Shown piece after piece: positions 26,516 to 35,436 of a DNA stretch of 64,000 nucleotides (position 1 is the stretch's first letter; the number at the start of each line of letters is the position of its first letter). The DNA is taken from the NCBI GenBank assembly GCA_934320655.1, contig CAKRFN010000002.1:248001-312000 (forward strand). The letters are read 5' to 3'. Source of the DNA: an uncultured Eubacterium sp. (lineage in GTDB: Bacteria; Bacillota; Clostridia; Lachnospirales; Lachnospiraceae). Below the pieces are notes generated by a model, which did no database searches, had not been told where the DNA came from, and saw only the letters and a list, made by a program, of their open reading frames with translations. The translations under genes and the position numbers were made by a program.

Positions 26516-28284
26516 GACTGTACACCTACCTTCCACTGAATCGATTGATTGTATTCCTTCCACATATGTGCATACAGTCCGTCTTTCTGCTGCAATTCTG
26601 CATGTGTGCCCTGCTCTGCGATCTGTCCGTCCCGCAGCACGCAGATCCGGTCTGCGTCCACGACAGAGGAAAGTCTGTGTGCAATCATAATGACCGTTTT
26701 GCCCTGTAACAGTCTTGAGAAAGCCGCCTGCACCTTCGCCTCATTATCCGGATCGGCAAATGCGGTCGCCTCATCCAGAATCAGAATCGGTGCATTTTTT
26801 AACATCGCACGCGCGATCGCCAGACGCTGTGCCTCTCCGCCGGACACGTAAGTACCGCTGCTCCCGATCACCGTATCGATGCCAGCGGGCAGTTTTGCAA
26901 TGATATCCTCACACTGTGCATCCCGCAGTGCCTGCATGACTTCCTCTCTGGTCGCATCCTTTTTACCCATGCGCACATTGTCATAAATCGACATTTTAAG
27001 TAACTTGCTATCCTGAAATACAAACGATACCAGCTCCATCAGCTTTTTGGACGGAATCTGGCGCACATCCACACCGCCGATCCGCAACGAGCCTTCCGTG
27101 ACATCGAAAAAGCGCGCGATCAGGCTCGCCAGCGTTGTCTTTCCTCCACCGGACGGTCCGACAAATGCGACATGCTCACCCTGCGCAATCTGTAAATCTA
27201 CGCCATGCAGTGCATCCTTTGTGGCATTCTCATAGCGGAAGGATACCCCTTCAAAAGTGATGGAATGATCTGCCGGCTCGCTCTGTGCCTGTGCTTCCGG
27301 CAGCGGTTTCCGATCCAGAATACTGTCCATACGGGTGATGGCGTCTGCGACAAGCATCTCGTTCTCACTCGAATACATGATCTTGTTCATCGTCACCGTG
27401 ATGATCGGAGTGATGATAATATAAAATACCAGATTCACCAGAAACGTAGTGTCCGTTCCGCCTGCCGAAAACAGGAACGCTCCCGCAATCAGTACCGCAA
27501 ATACCGCATTGATGATCGTTGTGTAGGCAACCATCGGAATGCGCAGATCCTTTGTATAGGCAATGACCCATTTCTCATAATTTTTGATCGTCGCCTGAAA
27601 ACGCTTGAAAGAAAATACCGACTGCCCGAACGTCTTTACGACCGGAATGCCGCGGACATACTCGACTGCCTCACTCGACATCGCATCCAGCGCATTCTGG
27701 TATTCCTCCATCTTCTGTTTCATCTGTGCTCCTGCCATCGTACCCATGATCAGGAACGCTGCAACGACCGGTATCAGGCTGAGCAGCCCAAGCCGCCAGT
27801 CAAACACCAGCAGCAATACGAGCAGTCCGACCGGAGTCGCAAGCGCGCCCGCGCGATCCGGCAACTGATGTGCCAGATAGGTCTCCGTTGCCGCACTGGA
27901 CTCGTTGACGATCTTTCGGATCTTTCCGGAGCCGTCGCGGTCCATAAAGCCTAACGGCAGTGTCATAATATGGCGCATGAGCTGTGAGCGCAGATTGCTC
28001 TGTACACGGAATGCCGCGAGATGGGAACAGAGCAGCGCCACTACATAGACAAGCATTGAAACGAGCGCGCTGCCAAGCGCCCTCCAACCGTAAGTGCCGA
28101 TATTTTCTGCATGTGCATAATCCGGCGCCACCTTCAATATTTCCTGCATGATCTTCCAGATGTAATAGAACGGCACCAGAGCGATCCATGCGCTGACCAC
28201 GGATAAGATCCACGACAATATCGTGAGATACTTATAATTTCCGGCATACTCAAACAGTCTTGCCAAAGAACTTTTCTTCTTCAT
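26512..28284 (-). CDS. ABC exporter half-transporter A (TMD-NBD)
   Basis: 590 aa with membrane helices in residues 15-310 and an ATPase domain with Walker A GPSGGGKTTLAS, Q-loop FVFQDSKLLKMSIYDNVR, signature VSGGEAQRLAIARA and Walker B LILDEATAFADPDNE. The FADP sequence in place of SLD after Walker B and the DSKLL Q-loop are typical of IrtA/YbtP-like subunits. It lies 127 bases downstream of the TetR gene, with a terminator between, so it may have its own promoter. Ribosome binding site AGAGGAGGAGAC. Confidence 0.93.
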   Translation of the reverse strand: MKKKSSLARLFEYAGNYKYLTILSWILSVVSAWIALVPFYYIWKIMQEILKVAPDYAHAENIGTYGWRALGSALVSMLVYVVALLCSHLAAFRVQSNLRSQLMRHIMTLPLGFMDRDGSGKIRKIVNESSAATETYLAHQLPDRAGALATPVGLLVLLLVFDWRLGLLSLIPVVAAFLIMGTMAGAQMKQKMEEYQNALDAMSSEAVEYVRGIPVVKTFGQSVFSFKRFQATIKNYEKWVIAYTKDLRIPMVAYTTIINAVFAVLIAGAFLFSAGGTDTTFLVNLVFYIIITPIITVTMNKIMYSSENEMLVADAITRMDSILDRKPLPEAQAQSEPADHSITFEGVSFRYENATKDALHGVDLQIAQGEHVAFVGPSGGGKTTLASLIARFFDVTEGSLRIGGVDVRQIPSKKLMELVSFVFQDSKLLKMSIYDNVRMGKKDATREEVMQALRDAQCEDIIAKLPAGIDTVIGSSGTYVSGGEAQRLAIARAMLKNAPILILDEATAFADPDNEAKVQAAFSRLLQGKTVIMIAHRLSSVVDADRICVLRDGQIAEQGTHAELQQKDGLYAHMWKEYNQSIQWKVGVQS

Positions 28285-28355
28285 AAGTCTCCTCCTCTAA
28301 GATATTCCGTTATATACACCGCTAATATTTATTAGATAAAACTAACCAGCATCCG

Positions 28356-28384
28356 ATAAAAAAGAGCCTTTTTCGACTCTTTTA
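28356..28384 (-). terminator. Terminator after the TetR gene
   Basis: On the minus strand AAAAGAGTC and GGCTCTTTTTT form a hairpin with loop GAAAAA and a T run, separating the regulator from the ABC genes. Confidence 0.8.
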
Positions 28385-28410
28385 CGTCCGTATGCGCAGC
28401 CATGACTGTT

Positions 28411-29052
28411 CTATATGAGGTCTTTATTTTGCCCATCATACTGAAAAATCGTATTCCATCCGCCATAATGATATTTCTCAAGCATATCGACATATTTATA
28501 TGCCTGCTCCTTGCCCATCTTGTGACGCACGATCTCAAAGACGCTCTCGATCATCGCATGGGTCATAATGTGGATGAAATCCTCTGTGACAAGCTGGCTC
28601 GTCTCATTCTGAACCTGGACAGCCTCCATGTATTTATAGGTATACTCTGTCTCGATGTCCACCAGCCGTTCCACAAAATCCGTGTACCGCGTGCCATGCG
28701 AAGCATCCAGAAGGATCTGGAATTCCTCAAAATGATCGTAAATATCATCCACCATGCGCAGCATCCCCACCGACAGGCATTCCTCCATCATCTCATTCTG
28801 GCGGCTCGCTTCGAGCGCATGAAAATGCTCCTGCGTCTCGAGAAACAGCTCTATGAGATGCTCTGCCACCGGATCTACGATCGCACCGAACAGTCCTTCT
28901 TTATCCTTGTACCTCGAATAAATGGACCCTGTCGTCGTGTCCGCCTTTGCCGCGATCGTGCGCAGCGATGCATCGGAATATCCTTTCTCAAGAAACTCCT
29001 CCTTTGCACTGGCTAATATTCTTTCGGAAACTCCCTCGATCGGTTTTGACAC
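28411..29052 (-). CDS. TetR/AcrR family transcriptional regulator
   Basis: 213 aa. The N-terminal HTH (ERILASAKEEFLEKGYSDASLRTIAAKADTTTGSIYSRYKDKEGLFGAI) is a clear TetR domain; the C-terminal ligand domain is not informative. I chose GTG 29052: AGGAGG at 29058-29063 is 5 bases upstream, whereas an in-frame ATG at 29073 has no site. A 28-bp palindrome abuts its -10 box, so it very likely represses itself. No second copy of the palindrome was found before the ABC genes, so whether it controls the exporter is open. Confidence 0.92.
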   Translation of the reverse strand: MSKPIEGVSERILASAKEEFLEKGYSDASLRTIAAKADTTTGSIYSRYKDKEGLFGAIVDPVAEHLIELFLETQEHFHALEASRQNEMMEECLSVGMLRMVDDIYDHFEEFQILLDASHGTRYTDFVERLVDIETEYTYKYMEAVQVQNETSQLVTEDFIHIMTHAMIESVFEIVRHKMGKEQAYKYVDMLEKYHYGGWNTIFQYDGQNKDLI

Positions 29053-29078
29053 AGATTCCTCCTTTTCCAGCATGCAAA

Positions 29079-29106
29079 TATAACAGTGTTATATAACACT
29101 GTTATA
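29079..29106. promoter_or_regulatory. 28-bp palindromic TetR operator
   Basis: A perfect palindrome with half-site TATAACAGTGTTAT. It starts directly after the -10 box of the TetR promoter and 27 bases before the start codon, as expected for autorepression. Confidence 0.85.
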
Positions 29107-29135
29107 AATATATCCGCTTTGTGTGCTTCTGTCAA
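29107..29135 (-). promoter_or_regulatory. Promoter of the TetR gene
   Basis: -35 TTGACA (29130-29135) and -10 TATATT (29107-29112), minus strand, 17-base spacing, adjoining the palindrome. Confidence 0.8.
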
Positions 29136-29151
29136 GTATCTTTTATAATTA

Positions 29152-30900
29152 TTACAATTCTTCTGCCACCGGCTCTTTTACGGCAGCTTCTTCGTCCTCT
29201 ATGATCTTCTCCTGCGGCAGATACTTCCGGACGATCCGGTAGAGCTCCGGTATCTGAATCGGTTTCGAGAGGTAATCATCCATCCCGCTGTCCAGCAAAC
29301 GCTCCCGCACACCGGCGACCACATCTGCGGTGAGCGCGACGATCTTTACATCTGAATTGACCGTCTCCGAGTGCCGGCGGATCGCACGGGTCGCCTCCTC
29401 ACCGTTCATCACCGGCATATGGCTGTCCATAAAGATCAGATCAAACGCGATCCGCTCCGCCTTATAGACTGCCTCCTCGCCATTTCCTGCTTCGTCGACC
29501 ACCGCGCCGAGCGGTTCGAGCATCGCCTTGACGACCTCGCGGTTGAGCGCATTGTCGTCTGCCAGCAGAATCCGCGCGTTCGCTGTATGAAACGCCGGAC
29601 ATTCGTCCCCCTGACCGGCTGTCGCACGCTGCGCATCCGCCTGATTCGGAATCTTTTGCGGCACGGTAAAATAAAACCGGCTGCCTTCGCCGTACTTGCT
29701 GTGTACGCCTACCGTTCCGCCCATCTGATCCACAAAATATTTACTGATCGCCAGACCGATTCCGCTGCCCTCCTTGCCGTGGTTTTTCTCCATATTTAGC
29801 TGTGTATACATCTCAAACAATTTATCGAGATCTTTTTCCCGGATACCCTGTCCAGTGTCCTCTACCTCGTATTTGAGCAGTGCCATGTCATCGGTCTTTT
29901 CCTCACAGCGGATCGTAATGTCGATGCGCCCGCGCTCCGTATATTTGATCGCGTTCGATGCGTAGTTGAGCATCACCTGTTTGATCCTGACCGCATCGCC
30001 CTTTAACGTAGGCGGCATATCCTCCTGAATATGAAAATAGACCGGCACCCTCTGGTCAATATTTCTGGCGTTGATGACTGCTACCGCATCCTCCACCAAA
30101 GACTCCGTCGTATAGACATCCTCGATGATACTGAACTTTCCCGCCTCTATTTTGGACAGATCCAGAATATCATTCACGATCTCCAGCAGTCCGGTCGAGG
30201 CGGATTTGATAACCGTGACACATCTGCGCAGATCGTCGCTCATCTCACTTCTGAGCGCCACATCTGACATCCCGATAATCGCATTCATCGGTGTGCGGAT
30301 CTCATGCGACATGCTCGATAGGAAATCGCTCTTCATGCGGTTTTCTTCCTCCGCACTGTAGCGCTCCTCCATCAGCATTTTCGCCCGTCTGACAAGCGTA
30401 TACAGGATCGGGCAGATCACCAGATACTCGACCGTGAATCCGAGCATGTACGCAATATACATCTGCATCCGCGGTCTGCCCTGATAGACAACCTCATATT
30501 TTCCCGCAGAATTGATATAGACGGACACAGCCATGACCAGATACGAAAAAACGCTGGCTTCCGCGACCAGCTTCGGCTCAAAGTACAGGCAGCTAAATAC
30601 CAGCACAAGCGCATAGCTGATATAGATACCGATATGGTTATTCGTGCCGAGTCCGCCGATAAAAAGTGCGAGCACGATCAGCATATAATATTTCATCACG
30701 TGATCCGGCAGATAACGGATCAGAAGGCTGGGGCTGACCGTAATGACCAGTCCCGCGATGAGCAGCGCCGTCGTATAGTCCCTGCCAAACTCAAAAACAC
30801 CCGTGCTGGAGCAGACCACGAGAAACAGAATCACTGCCGAGCTGACCAGAAAAATATTGGCGATGATGCGATTGACCTGTTTTGTATTTTTCTCAAACAT
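29152..30900 (-). CDS. Hybrid sensor histidine kinase / response regulator
   Basis: 582 aa. Residues 1-172 hold about six membrane helices and no separate sensory domain. The HisKA box FLSSMSHEIRTPMNAIIG carries His199; the HATPase motifs are LNYASNAIKYT (N), DTGQGI (G1) and GSGIGLAI (G2). A C-terminal receiver (residues 442-560) has ADDN and phospho-accepting Asp492 in MDSHMPVMNG. No output domain or partner regulator is encoded nearby, so the target is unknown. It starts 26 bases after the MFS/spermidine-synthase fusion and is probably on the same message. Ribosome binding site GGAGGCATT. Confidence 0.93.
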   Translation of the reverse strand: MFEKNTKQVNRIIANIFLVSSAVILFLVVCSSTGVFEFGRDYTTALLIAGLVITVSPSLLIRYLPDHVMKYYMLIVLALFIGGLGTNNHIGIYISYALVLVFSCLYFEPKLVAEASVFSYLVMAVSVYINSAGKYEVVYQGRPRMQMYIAYMLGFTVEYLVICPILYTLVRRAKMLMEERYSAEEENRMKSDFLSSMSHEIRTPMNAIIGMSDVALRSEMSDDLRRCVTVIKSASTGLLEIVNDILDLSKIEAGKFSIIEDVYTTESLVEDAVAVINARNIDQRVPVYFHIQEDMPPTLKGDAVRIKQVMLNYASNAIKYTERGRIDITIRCEEKTDDMALLKYEVEDTGQGIREKDLDKLFEMYTQLNMEKNHGKEGSGIGLAISKYFVDQMGGTVGVHSKYGEGSRFYFTVPQKIPNQADAQRATAGQGDECPAFHTANARILLADDNALNREVVKAMLEPLGAVVDEAGNGEEAVYKAERIAFDLIFMDSHMPVMNGEEATRAIRRHSETVNSDVKIVALTADVVAGVRERLLDSGMDDYLSKPIQIPELYRIVRKYLPQEKIIEDEEAAVKEPVAEEL

Positions 30901-30926
30901 AATGCCTCCTGCCGAACGCCTCCGGA

Positions 30927-32549
30927 TCAGATATGATCGAGCAGACCGCTGATCCCTTCCCGTTCATAAATGCCTTTGTAATAAGCGACTTCCTCACCGA
31001 TCACCTGATCGATCACCCGCATGCCGAGCAGCTCTACCGGTGCCTGATCGTCAGTCATAATGTAGTTTCCCGCTACATGCTGCTCACAGTTATCGGCGAC
31101 CTTCGTCAGCAGCTCCCGCAGCTGTTCGTTCTCAACCGATGCCGTCTGTGCGGTCAGTGTCTCTAACATCTGCGGATCGTTCGATGCAAACAGCTCACGG
31201 TTCGTCGAGCCCTTGACATCGACCGTGTAAACGGTATCAAACACCGACGCGATCGTATCCGAGAGGTACTGATTGATGTTTCCCTCCCCACTGCCGCGCA
31301 TATTCATATTGACGACCATCACACCGTTTTCATTCAGGTGTTCCCGCACCAACGTAAAAAATTCCGTTGACGACATCTGGAACGGAATCGTAATATCCTG
31401 ATAGGCATCGACCATGATCACATCATATTTCTCATCCGATGCATTCAAAAAAGCCCTGCCGTCATAAGTTGTGACCTTCACATCCTCCGGCAGAGAAAAA
31501 TATTGTCTGGAAAGCTGCGTGATCTTCTCATCGATCTCCACACCCTCCACATTCATATCGCCGAGATACCTCCGGCACTGTGTCGCATACGTTCCCGTAC
31601 CCATGCCCAAAATCAGCACATCCATATCCGACACCTGCTTATCCGGCACCATGAGCGGTGCCGCCATCGCATAATCATAATACATGCCGGTCAGATCTTC
31701 ATCCTTCATATAGACCGACTGCACACCAAAAAGCACATTCGTCGATAAAATCACGCGCTTATCATTTTGTGAGACCTGGAGATAATTATAAATAGACTCG
31801 CCCTCATAGGTCAGATCCTTCTGCCAGAACGCAAACGAATCTGAATAGCCGAGCCCGCAGCACAGCACAAAGATCAATACTACCGCAACTACCTTCTTTT
31901 TCCCAGCCTTTTTACTGATAAAATAGACCGCCGCGAGCACGATCAGAATACCGGAAAAAATCAGAAACGTGATCGACGTACCGACCGCCGGGATCGTCAC
32001 AAACGTCGGCACAAACGTTCCAATGATACTGCCGATCGTGTTGAACGCTCCGAGCGTACCTACGGTTCTGCCGCTGTCGTCAAGGCTGTCCACCGAATAT
32101 TTTGCCAGTGACGGTGTGACGGTGCCGAGCAGGAACAGCGGAAATACAAAGATCACCATACACGCGCAAAACGCCGCGATAATGAGGAAATTATTGCTGA
32201 TCGTAAAGATCAGCAGCGCCGAGATGCCGAGCACGATATATTTTCCGACAACCGGAATCAGCGCGATCCAGATCGCCGCGATCAGTATTCTGCCGTAAAG
32301 CCGGTCGGGATCGGGGGATTTGTCCGCACTCTTGCCGCCGTAGATATTGCCGAGTGCCATCGCGATCATGATCGTTCCGATAATGATTGTCCACACGATC
32401 TGTGAGGAACTAAAATAAGGCGCCAGCAACCTGCTCGCGCCCAGCTCGACCGCCATAACCGACATTCCCGCAAAAAATTCCGTCAGATACAAAAACAGTT
32501 TATTTTTTATCATGCCTTCCGCCTGGATATGAGTTCCGTCTTTATTCAC
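30927..32549 (-). CDS. Fused MFS-like membrane domain / spermidine synthase-like protein
   Basis: About 540 aa. The N-terminal half (residues 15-235) has seven or eight membrane helices, with FAGMSVMAVELGASRLLAPYFSSSQIVWTIIIG, the usual start of this family. The C-terminal half is a spermidine-synthase-like Rossmann domain: LILGMGTGTYATQCRRYLG, VEGVEIDEKI, and VDAYQDITIPFQMSS. The motifs for decarboxylated SAM and putrescine are only partly recognisable, so polyamine synthesis is not assured. I chose GTG 32549, which has AGGAG 8 bases upstream; ATG 32567 has no site. It has its own strong promoter and leads into the histidine kinase gene. Confidence 0.85.
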   Translation of the reverse strand: MNKDGTHIQAEGMIKNKLFLYLTEFFAGMSVMAVELGASRLLAPYFSSSQIVWTIIIGTIMIAMALGNIYGGKSADKSPDPDRLYGRILIAAIWIALIPVVGKYIVLGISALLIFTISNNFLIIAAFCACMVIFVFPLFLLGTVTPSLAKYSVDSLDDSGRTVGTLGAFNTIGSIIGTFVPTFVTIPAVGTSITFLIFSGILIVLAAVYFISKKAGKKKVVAVVLIFVLCCGLGYSDSFAFWQKDLTYEGESIYNYLQVSQNDKRVILSTNVLFGVQSVYMKDEDLTGMYYDYAMAAPLMVPDKQVSDMDVLILGMGTGTYATQCRRYLGDMNVEGVEIDEKITQLSRQYFSLPEDVKVTTYDGRAFLNASDEKYDVIMVDAYQDITIPFQMSSTEFFTLVREHLNENGVMVVNMNMRGSGEGNINQYLSDTIASVFDTVYTVDVKGSTNRELFASNDPQMLETLTAQTASVENEQLRELLTKVADNCEQHVAGNYIMTDDQAPVELLGMRVIDQVIGEEVAYYKGIYEREGISGLLDHI

Positions 32550-32611
32550 TTCTCTGTCTCCTATCATAATTCATAAAAATCTGTCCGTGCAAACACACTA
32601 CACTGTTTTTT

Positions 32612-32640
32612 ATCATAGCATCTTATACAAAGCAAGTCAA
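32612..32640 (-). promoter_or_regulatory. Promoter of the MFS/spermidine-synthase fusion
   Basis: -35 TTGACT (32635-32640) and -10 TATGAT (32612-32617), minus strand, 17-base spacing. Confidence 0.75.
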
Positions 32641-32733
32641 TTCACGCGGCTGATTGATTACATACGCAGTAACCCGTAGACGACCGTCTCTGGCTGTGTT
32701 ATACTGAGAAAAAATCAGAAAGGAGTACCAATT

Positions 32734-33612
32734 ATGTTTCAGTCATTAGAATCCAGACATCCGAAATTTTATCAGGCTTTCCGCCTGTTTGTCGTTATTT
32801 TTGCATCCGTGTTCTATGCGTGGAACCTGCGCTGCTTCGCCAAGACTGCCGGTCTGTTTCCGGGCGGTTTTTCCGGACTGTCACTGCTGTTGCAGAAGAT
32901 CTTTCTGGACTATCTGCACATTTCCATTCCGTTCTCCGCGTTCAATATCCTGCTGAACCTCGTGCCGACTTACATCGCTTTTAAATATATCGGCAAGCGG
33001 TTCACCTGCTACTCGATCATCGTCATCGTCCTGTCGAGTTTTTTTGTGGATATCCTCCCGCCGTACCTGTTTACGAAGGATATCCTGCTTATCAGCGTAT
33101 TCGGCGGTATTTTGAACGGATTTGCGATCAGTCTGTGCCTGAACGTCGGCGCGACAACGGGCGGCACGGATTTTATCAGCATCTTTTTCTCCCATCAGAA
33201 GGGCATTGATGCATGGAACTATATTCTGCTCGGAAACGTGCTCATGCTCGTGCTCGCCGGTGCACTGTTCGGCTGGTCGATCGCGCTCTACTCGATCATC
33301 TACCAGTTCTGTAGCACGCAGGTGATCCAGTTTTTATACAAGCGCTACCAGAAGCAGACGCTGTTTATTATCTCGGACAAGTCCAACGAGGTCTATCTGG
33401 CGATCCGCGAGCTGACGAACCACGATGCCACGCTTTTTCACGGCATTGGCTGCTATGAACAAAAAGAGCGCACGCTGATCTACTCGGTCATCAACTCCGA
33501 GGCGAAGCGTGAGCTCATTCCGCTCATCCGTTCGATCGATCCGCACGCATTTATCAATGTCGTAAAGACCGAGGAGCTCGACGGACGTTTTCACGATATT
33601 CCGCACGACTAA
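32734..33612 (+). CDS. YitT family membrane protein
   Basis: 292 aa: N-terminal five to six membrane helices (AWNLRCFAKTAGLFPGGFSGLSLLLQ, NVGATTGGTDFISIFFSHQKG) followed by a soluble DUF2179 domain (about residues 205-285: QTLFIISDKSNEVYLAIRELTNHDATLFHGIGCYEQKERTLIYSVI). The family is of unknown function. The gene ends exactly where the broken PAP2 gene on the other strand begins, so a deletion may lie close to its 3' end; the C-terminus EELDGRFHDIPHD looks normal. Ribosome binding site AAAGGAGT. Confidence 0.92.
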   Translation: MFQSLESRHPKFYQAFRLFVVIFASVFYAWNLRCFAKTAGLFPGGFSGLSLLLQKIFLDYLHISIPFSAFNILLNLVPTYIAFKYIGKRFTCYSIIVIVLSSFFVDILPPYLFTKDILLISVFGGILNGFAISLCLNVGATTGGTDFISIFFSHQKGIDAWNYILLGNVLMLVLAGALFGWSIALYSIIYQFCSTQVIQFLYKRYQKQTLFIISDKSNEVYLAIRELTNHDATLFHGIGCYEQKERTLIYSVINSEAKRELIPLIRSIDPHAFINVVKTEELDGRFHDIPHD

Positions 33613-33933
33613 TCCTGCCGCCGTATGTCCGGACGGGAACGAAAAGTCATGCGGTCTTGCGATCAACAGCTCTACCGCCTGATTGACATCGCAGGGACGG
33701 ATACGCCCAACCAGATGCTTTAATAACACATTGCACAGCAGTACATCCACACACAGCGCACCCGCCAGCAGGATACCGCTCTTTCTTGTCTTCGGGATCA
33801 AAATCAATACAACCGTCAGCACAATCCATATGTTACCCGCATCACCGAGCCGCGTGATCACACACATGATCCGGTCACCGGCTGGGGTGTGGATTGTCTG
33901 GATCAGATCCAGCAACTGTAGTTCCAGTTTCAT
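33613..33933 (-). pseudogene. Truncated PAP2 family phosphatase
   Basis: From ATG 33933 the frame encodes an N-terminal PAP2 domain: three hydrophobic segments, the first phosphatase motif KHLVGRIRP and the second motif FSFPSGHTAAG. The next codon begins the antisense of the YitT stop region. The frame stays open to 33334 by chance, giving a 199-aa chimera. The third motif (SRxxxxxHxxxD) with the catalytic histidine is missing, so the enzyme cannot be active. The loss is a 3' truncation, probably by deletion between two convergent genes. Confidence 0.85.
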
Positions 33934-33977
33934 TTGTTCTACCTCGATTCTTCACTTATCATATCCGTAATTTCAGG

Positions 33978-34847
33978 TCAGATCAACGCCAGCAGCACCG
34001 TTCCGCAGACGATCGCTACCAACCCCGCCAGCGCTTTTTTCGTCAGCTTCTCGTGGAATACGATCCATGAGAATGCGATTGTCACGAGGATACTCAGCTT
34101 GTCGATCGGCGCTACGACACTCGCCGGTCCGTCCTGCAGTGCCCGGTAATAGCACATCCATGATGCGCCCGTCGCAAAGCCCGACAGCACGATAAATCCC
34201 AGCTCCTTTTTTTCGATGGATGCCACTTCCGCCTGCTTGCCACGGACAACGACCATCATCCATGCCATGACAAGTACGACGATCGTCCGGATCGCCGTGC
34301 CGAGATTCGAATCGACTCCCTGAATACCGATTTTTCCGAGAATCGAAGTCAGGCTGGCAAATACCGCCGAGAGCACCGCATAGATCAGCCAGCTTCCCTT
34401 CGTCTGCTTTTTGGCATCATCCGTCTCCTCCTTGCGCGTGATCATGAGCATCGTACCCACGCCGATCAGCACGATAGCAACCGCCTTGCCCACGCTCAGC
34501 CCCTCATGCAGGAAAATCAATGCCAGCAGGATGGTAAGCACCGTGCTCGATTTGTCGATCGGCACGACCTTGTTCACATCGCCCTTTTGCAGCGCATGAA
34601 AATAACACAGCCACGACGCGCCGGTCGCAAGCCCCGACAGCACCAGAAACAACAGCGTCTTACCCGAAATCTGCGTGATGCCGCTGAATGTGCCGGTCAT
34701 GGCGACCATCACCCATGAAAACACCAGTACCACGATCGTCCGGATCGCTGTCGCCACATCGGAATCCGTCTTACGGATGCCGCATTTTGCCAGAATGGTT
34801 GTGATTCCCGCAAAGAAAGAAGAACCTATCGCATACAATATCCACAT
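33978..34847 (-). CDS. EamA/DMT family transporter
   Basis: 289 aa, ten membrane helices in two EamA repeats. The halves are clearly duplicated: GSSFFAGITTILAKCGIRKTDSDVATAIRTIVVLVFSW aligns with SAVFASLTSILGKIGIQGVDSNLGTAIRTIVVLVMAW, and FLVLSGLATGASWLCYFHALQKGDVNKVVPIDKSS with FIVLSGFATGASWMCYYRALQDGPASVVAPIDKLS. Substrate unknown. Its ribosome binding site GGGGGAGATG lies between it and the tail of a lost response regulator gene. It is followed by the PAP2 remnant. Confidence 0.93.
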   Translation of the reverse strand: MWILYAIGSSFFAGITTILAKCGIRKTDSDVATAIRTIVVLVFSWVMVAMTGTFSGITQISGKTLLFLVLSGLATGASWLCYFHALQKGDVNKVVPIDKSSTVLTILLALIFLHEGLSVGKAVAIVLIGVGTMLMITRKEETDDAKKQTKGSWLIYAVLSAVFASLTSILGKIGIQGVDSNLGTAIRTIVVLVMAWMMVVVRGKQAEVASIEKKELGFIVLSGFATGASWMCYYRALQDGPASVVAPIDKLSILVTIAFSWIVFHEKLTKKALAGLVAIVCGTVLLALI

Positions 34848-34863
34848 CTTTTGTCATCTCCCC

Positions 34864-34908
34864 CTATTTATTCAACCGGTAGCCCGCACCCCATTGCGTC
34901 ACGTACTC
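34864..34908 (-). pseudogene. C-terminal remnant of an OmpR-family response regulator
   Basis: Fourteen codons read EYVTQWGAGYRLNK and a stop, 16 bases before the DMT start codon. The pattern YV-T-WG-GYRL is the C-terminal end of the OmpR winged-helix DNA-binding domain. The same frame is closed upstream at 34921-34923 and no other part of the regulator is present. It is read as the tail of a mostly deleted gene. The match is short but specific. Confidence 0.55.
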
Positions 34909-34910
34909 TA

Positions 34911-34946
34911 AATAAGCCGATCATGGACATCCATCCACGACCGGCT
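34911..34946 (-). terminator. Terminator after the aminotransferase / export-protein unit
   Basis: On the minus strand AGCCGGTCGTGGA pairs with TCCATGATCGGCT with two mismatches, followed by TATTT. It is a plausible end for the unit that finishes at 34966. Confidence 0.5.
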
Positions 34947-34965
34947 CCTGATTCTCTCATTATAA

Positions 34966-35436
34966 TTACGATAACAGCACACCAAACACACCGAAGCTCG
35001 CGATCATCATGATCACTCCGGCGAGCAGCACGCCGCACATCACGGCTAATACACTGGATTTAAAATCCATATCGAGAATGCTCGCGGCGAGCGTTCCCGT
35101 CCACGCGCCTGTTCCCGGCAACGGAACACCGACAAACAGCATGAGCGCGATAAAAAGCCCTCTGCCCGCTTTCTCCTGCAATTTCTGTCCACCGGACTCT
35201 CCTTTTGCGAGACACCAGCTAAAGAACCCGCCGATGAGCGGTTTGTCTGCACCCCATTCGAGCACTTTGCGCGCGAACAGATAAATGAACGGAACCGGCA
35301 GCATATTTCCGATAATACTGACCACATAGCTCCATCCGATCGGCAGTCCGAGCCCCTGCGAGATCGGAATCGCGCCTCGCAGCTCAATAATCGGCACCAT
35401 CGATACAAAGAAAACCCATAAATATTTTTTCAGCAT
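34966..35436 (-). CDS. Small multi-drug export family protein (COG2426-like)
   Basis: 156 aa with four or more membrane helices. SMVPIIELRGAIPISQGLGLPIGWSYVV and FVGVPLPGTGAWTGTLAA are characteristic of the family; function in Clostridia is not established. I chose ATG 35436, which overlaps the hisC stop (ATGCTGA) and has AAGGAG 5 bases upstream. An ORF start at 35454 lies within hisC. The overlap implies coupled translation with hisC. Confidence 0.85.
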   Translation of the reverse strand: MLKKYLWVFFVSMVPIIELRGAIPISQGLGLPIGWSYVVSIIGNMLPVPFIYLFARKVLEWGADKPLIGGFFSWCLAKGESGGQKLQEKAGRGLFIALMLFVGVPLPGTGAWTGTLAASILDMDFKSSVLAVMCGVLLAGVIMMIASFGVFGVLLS

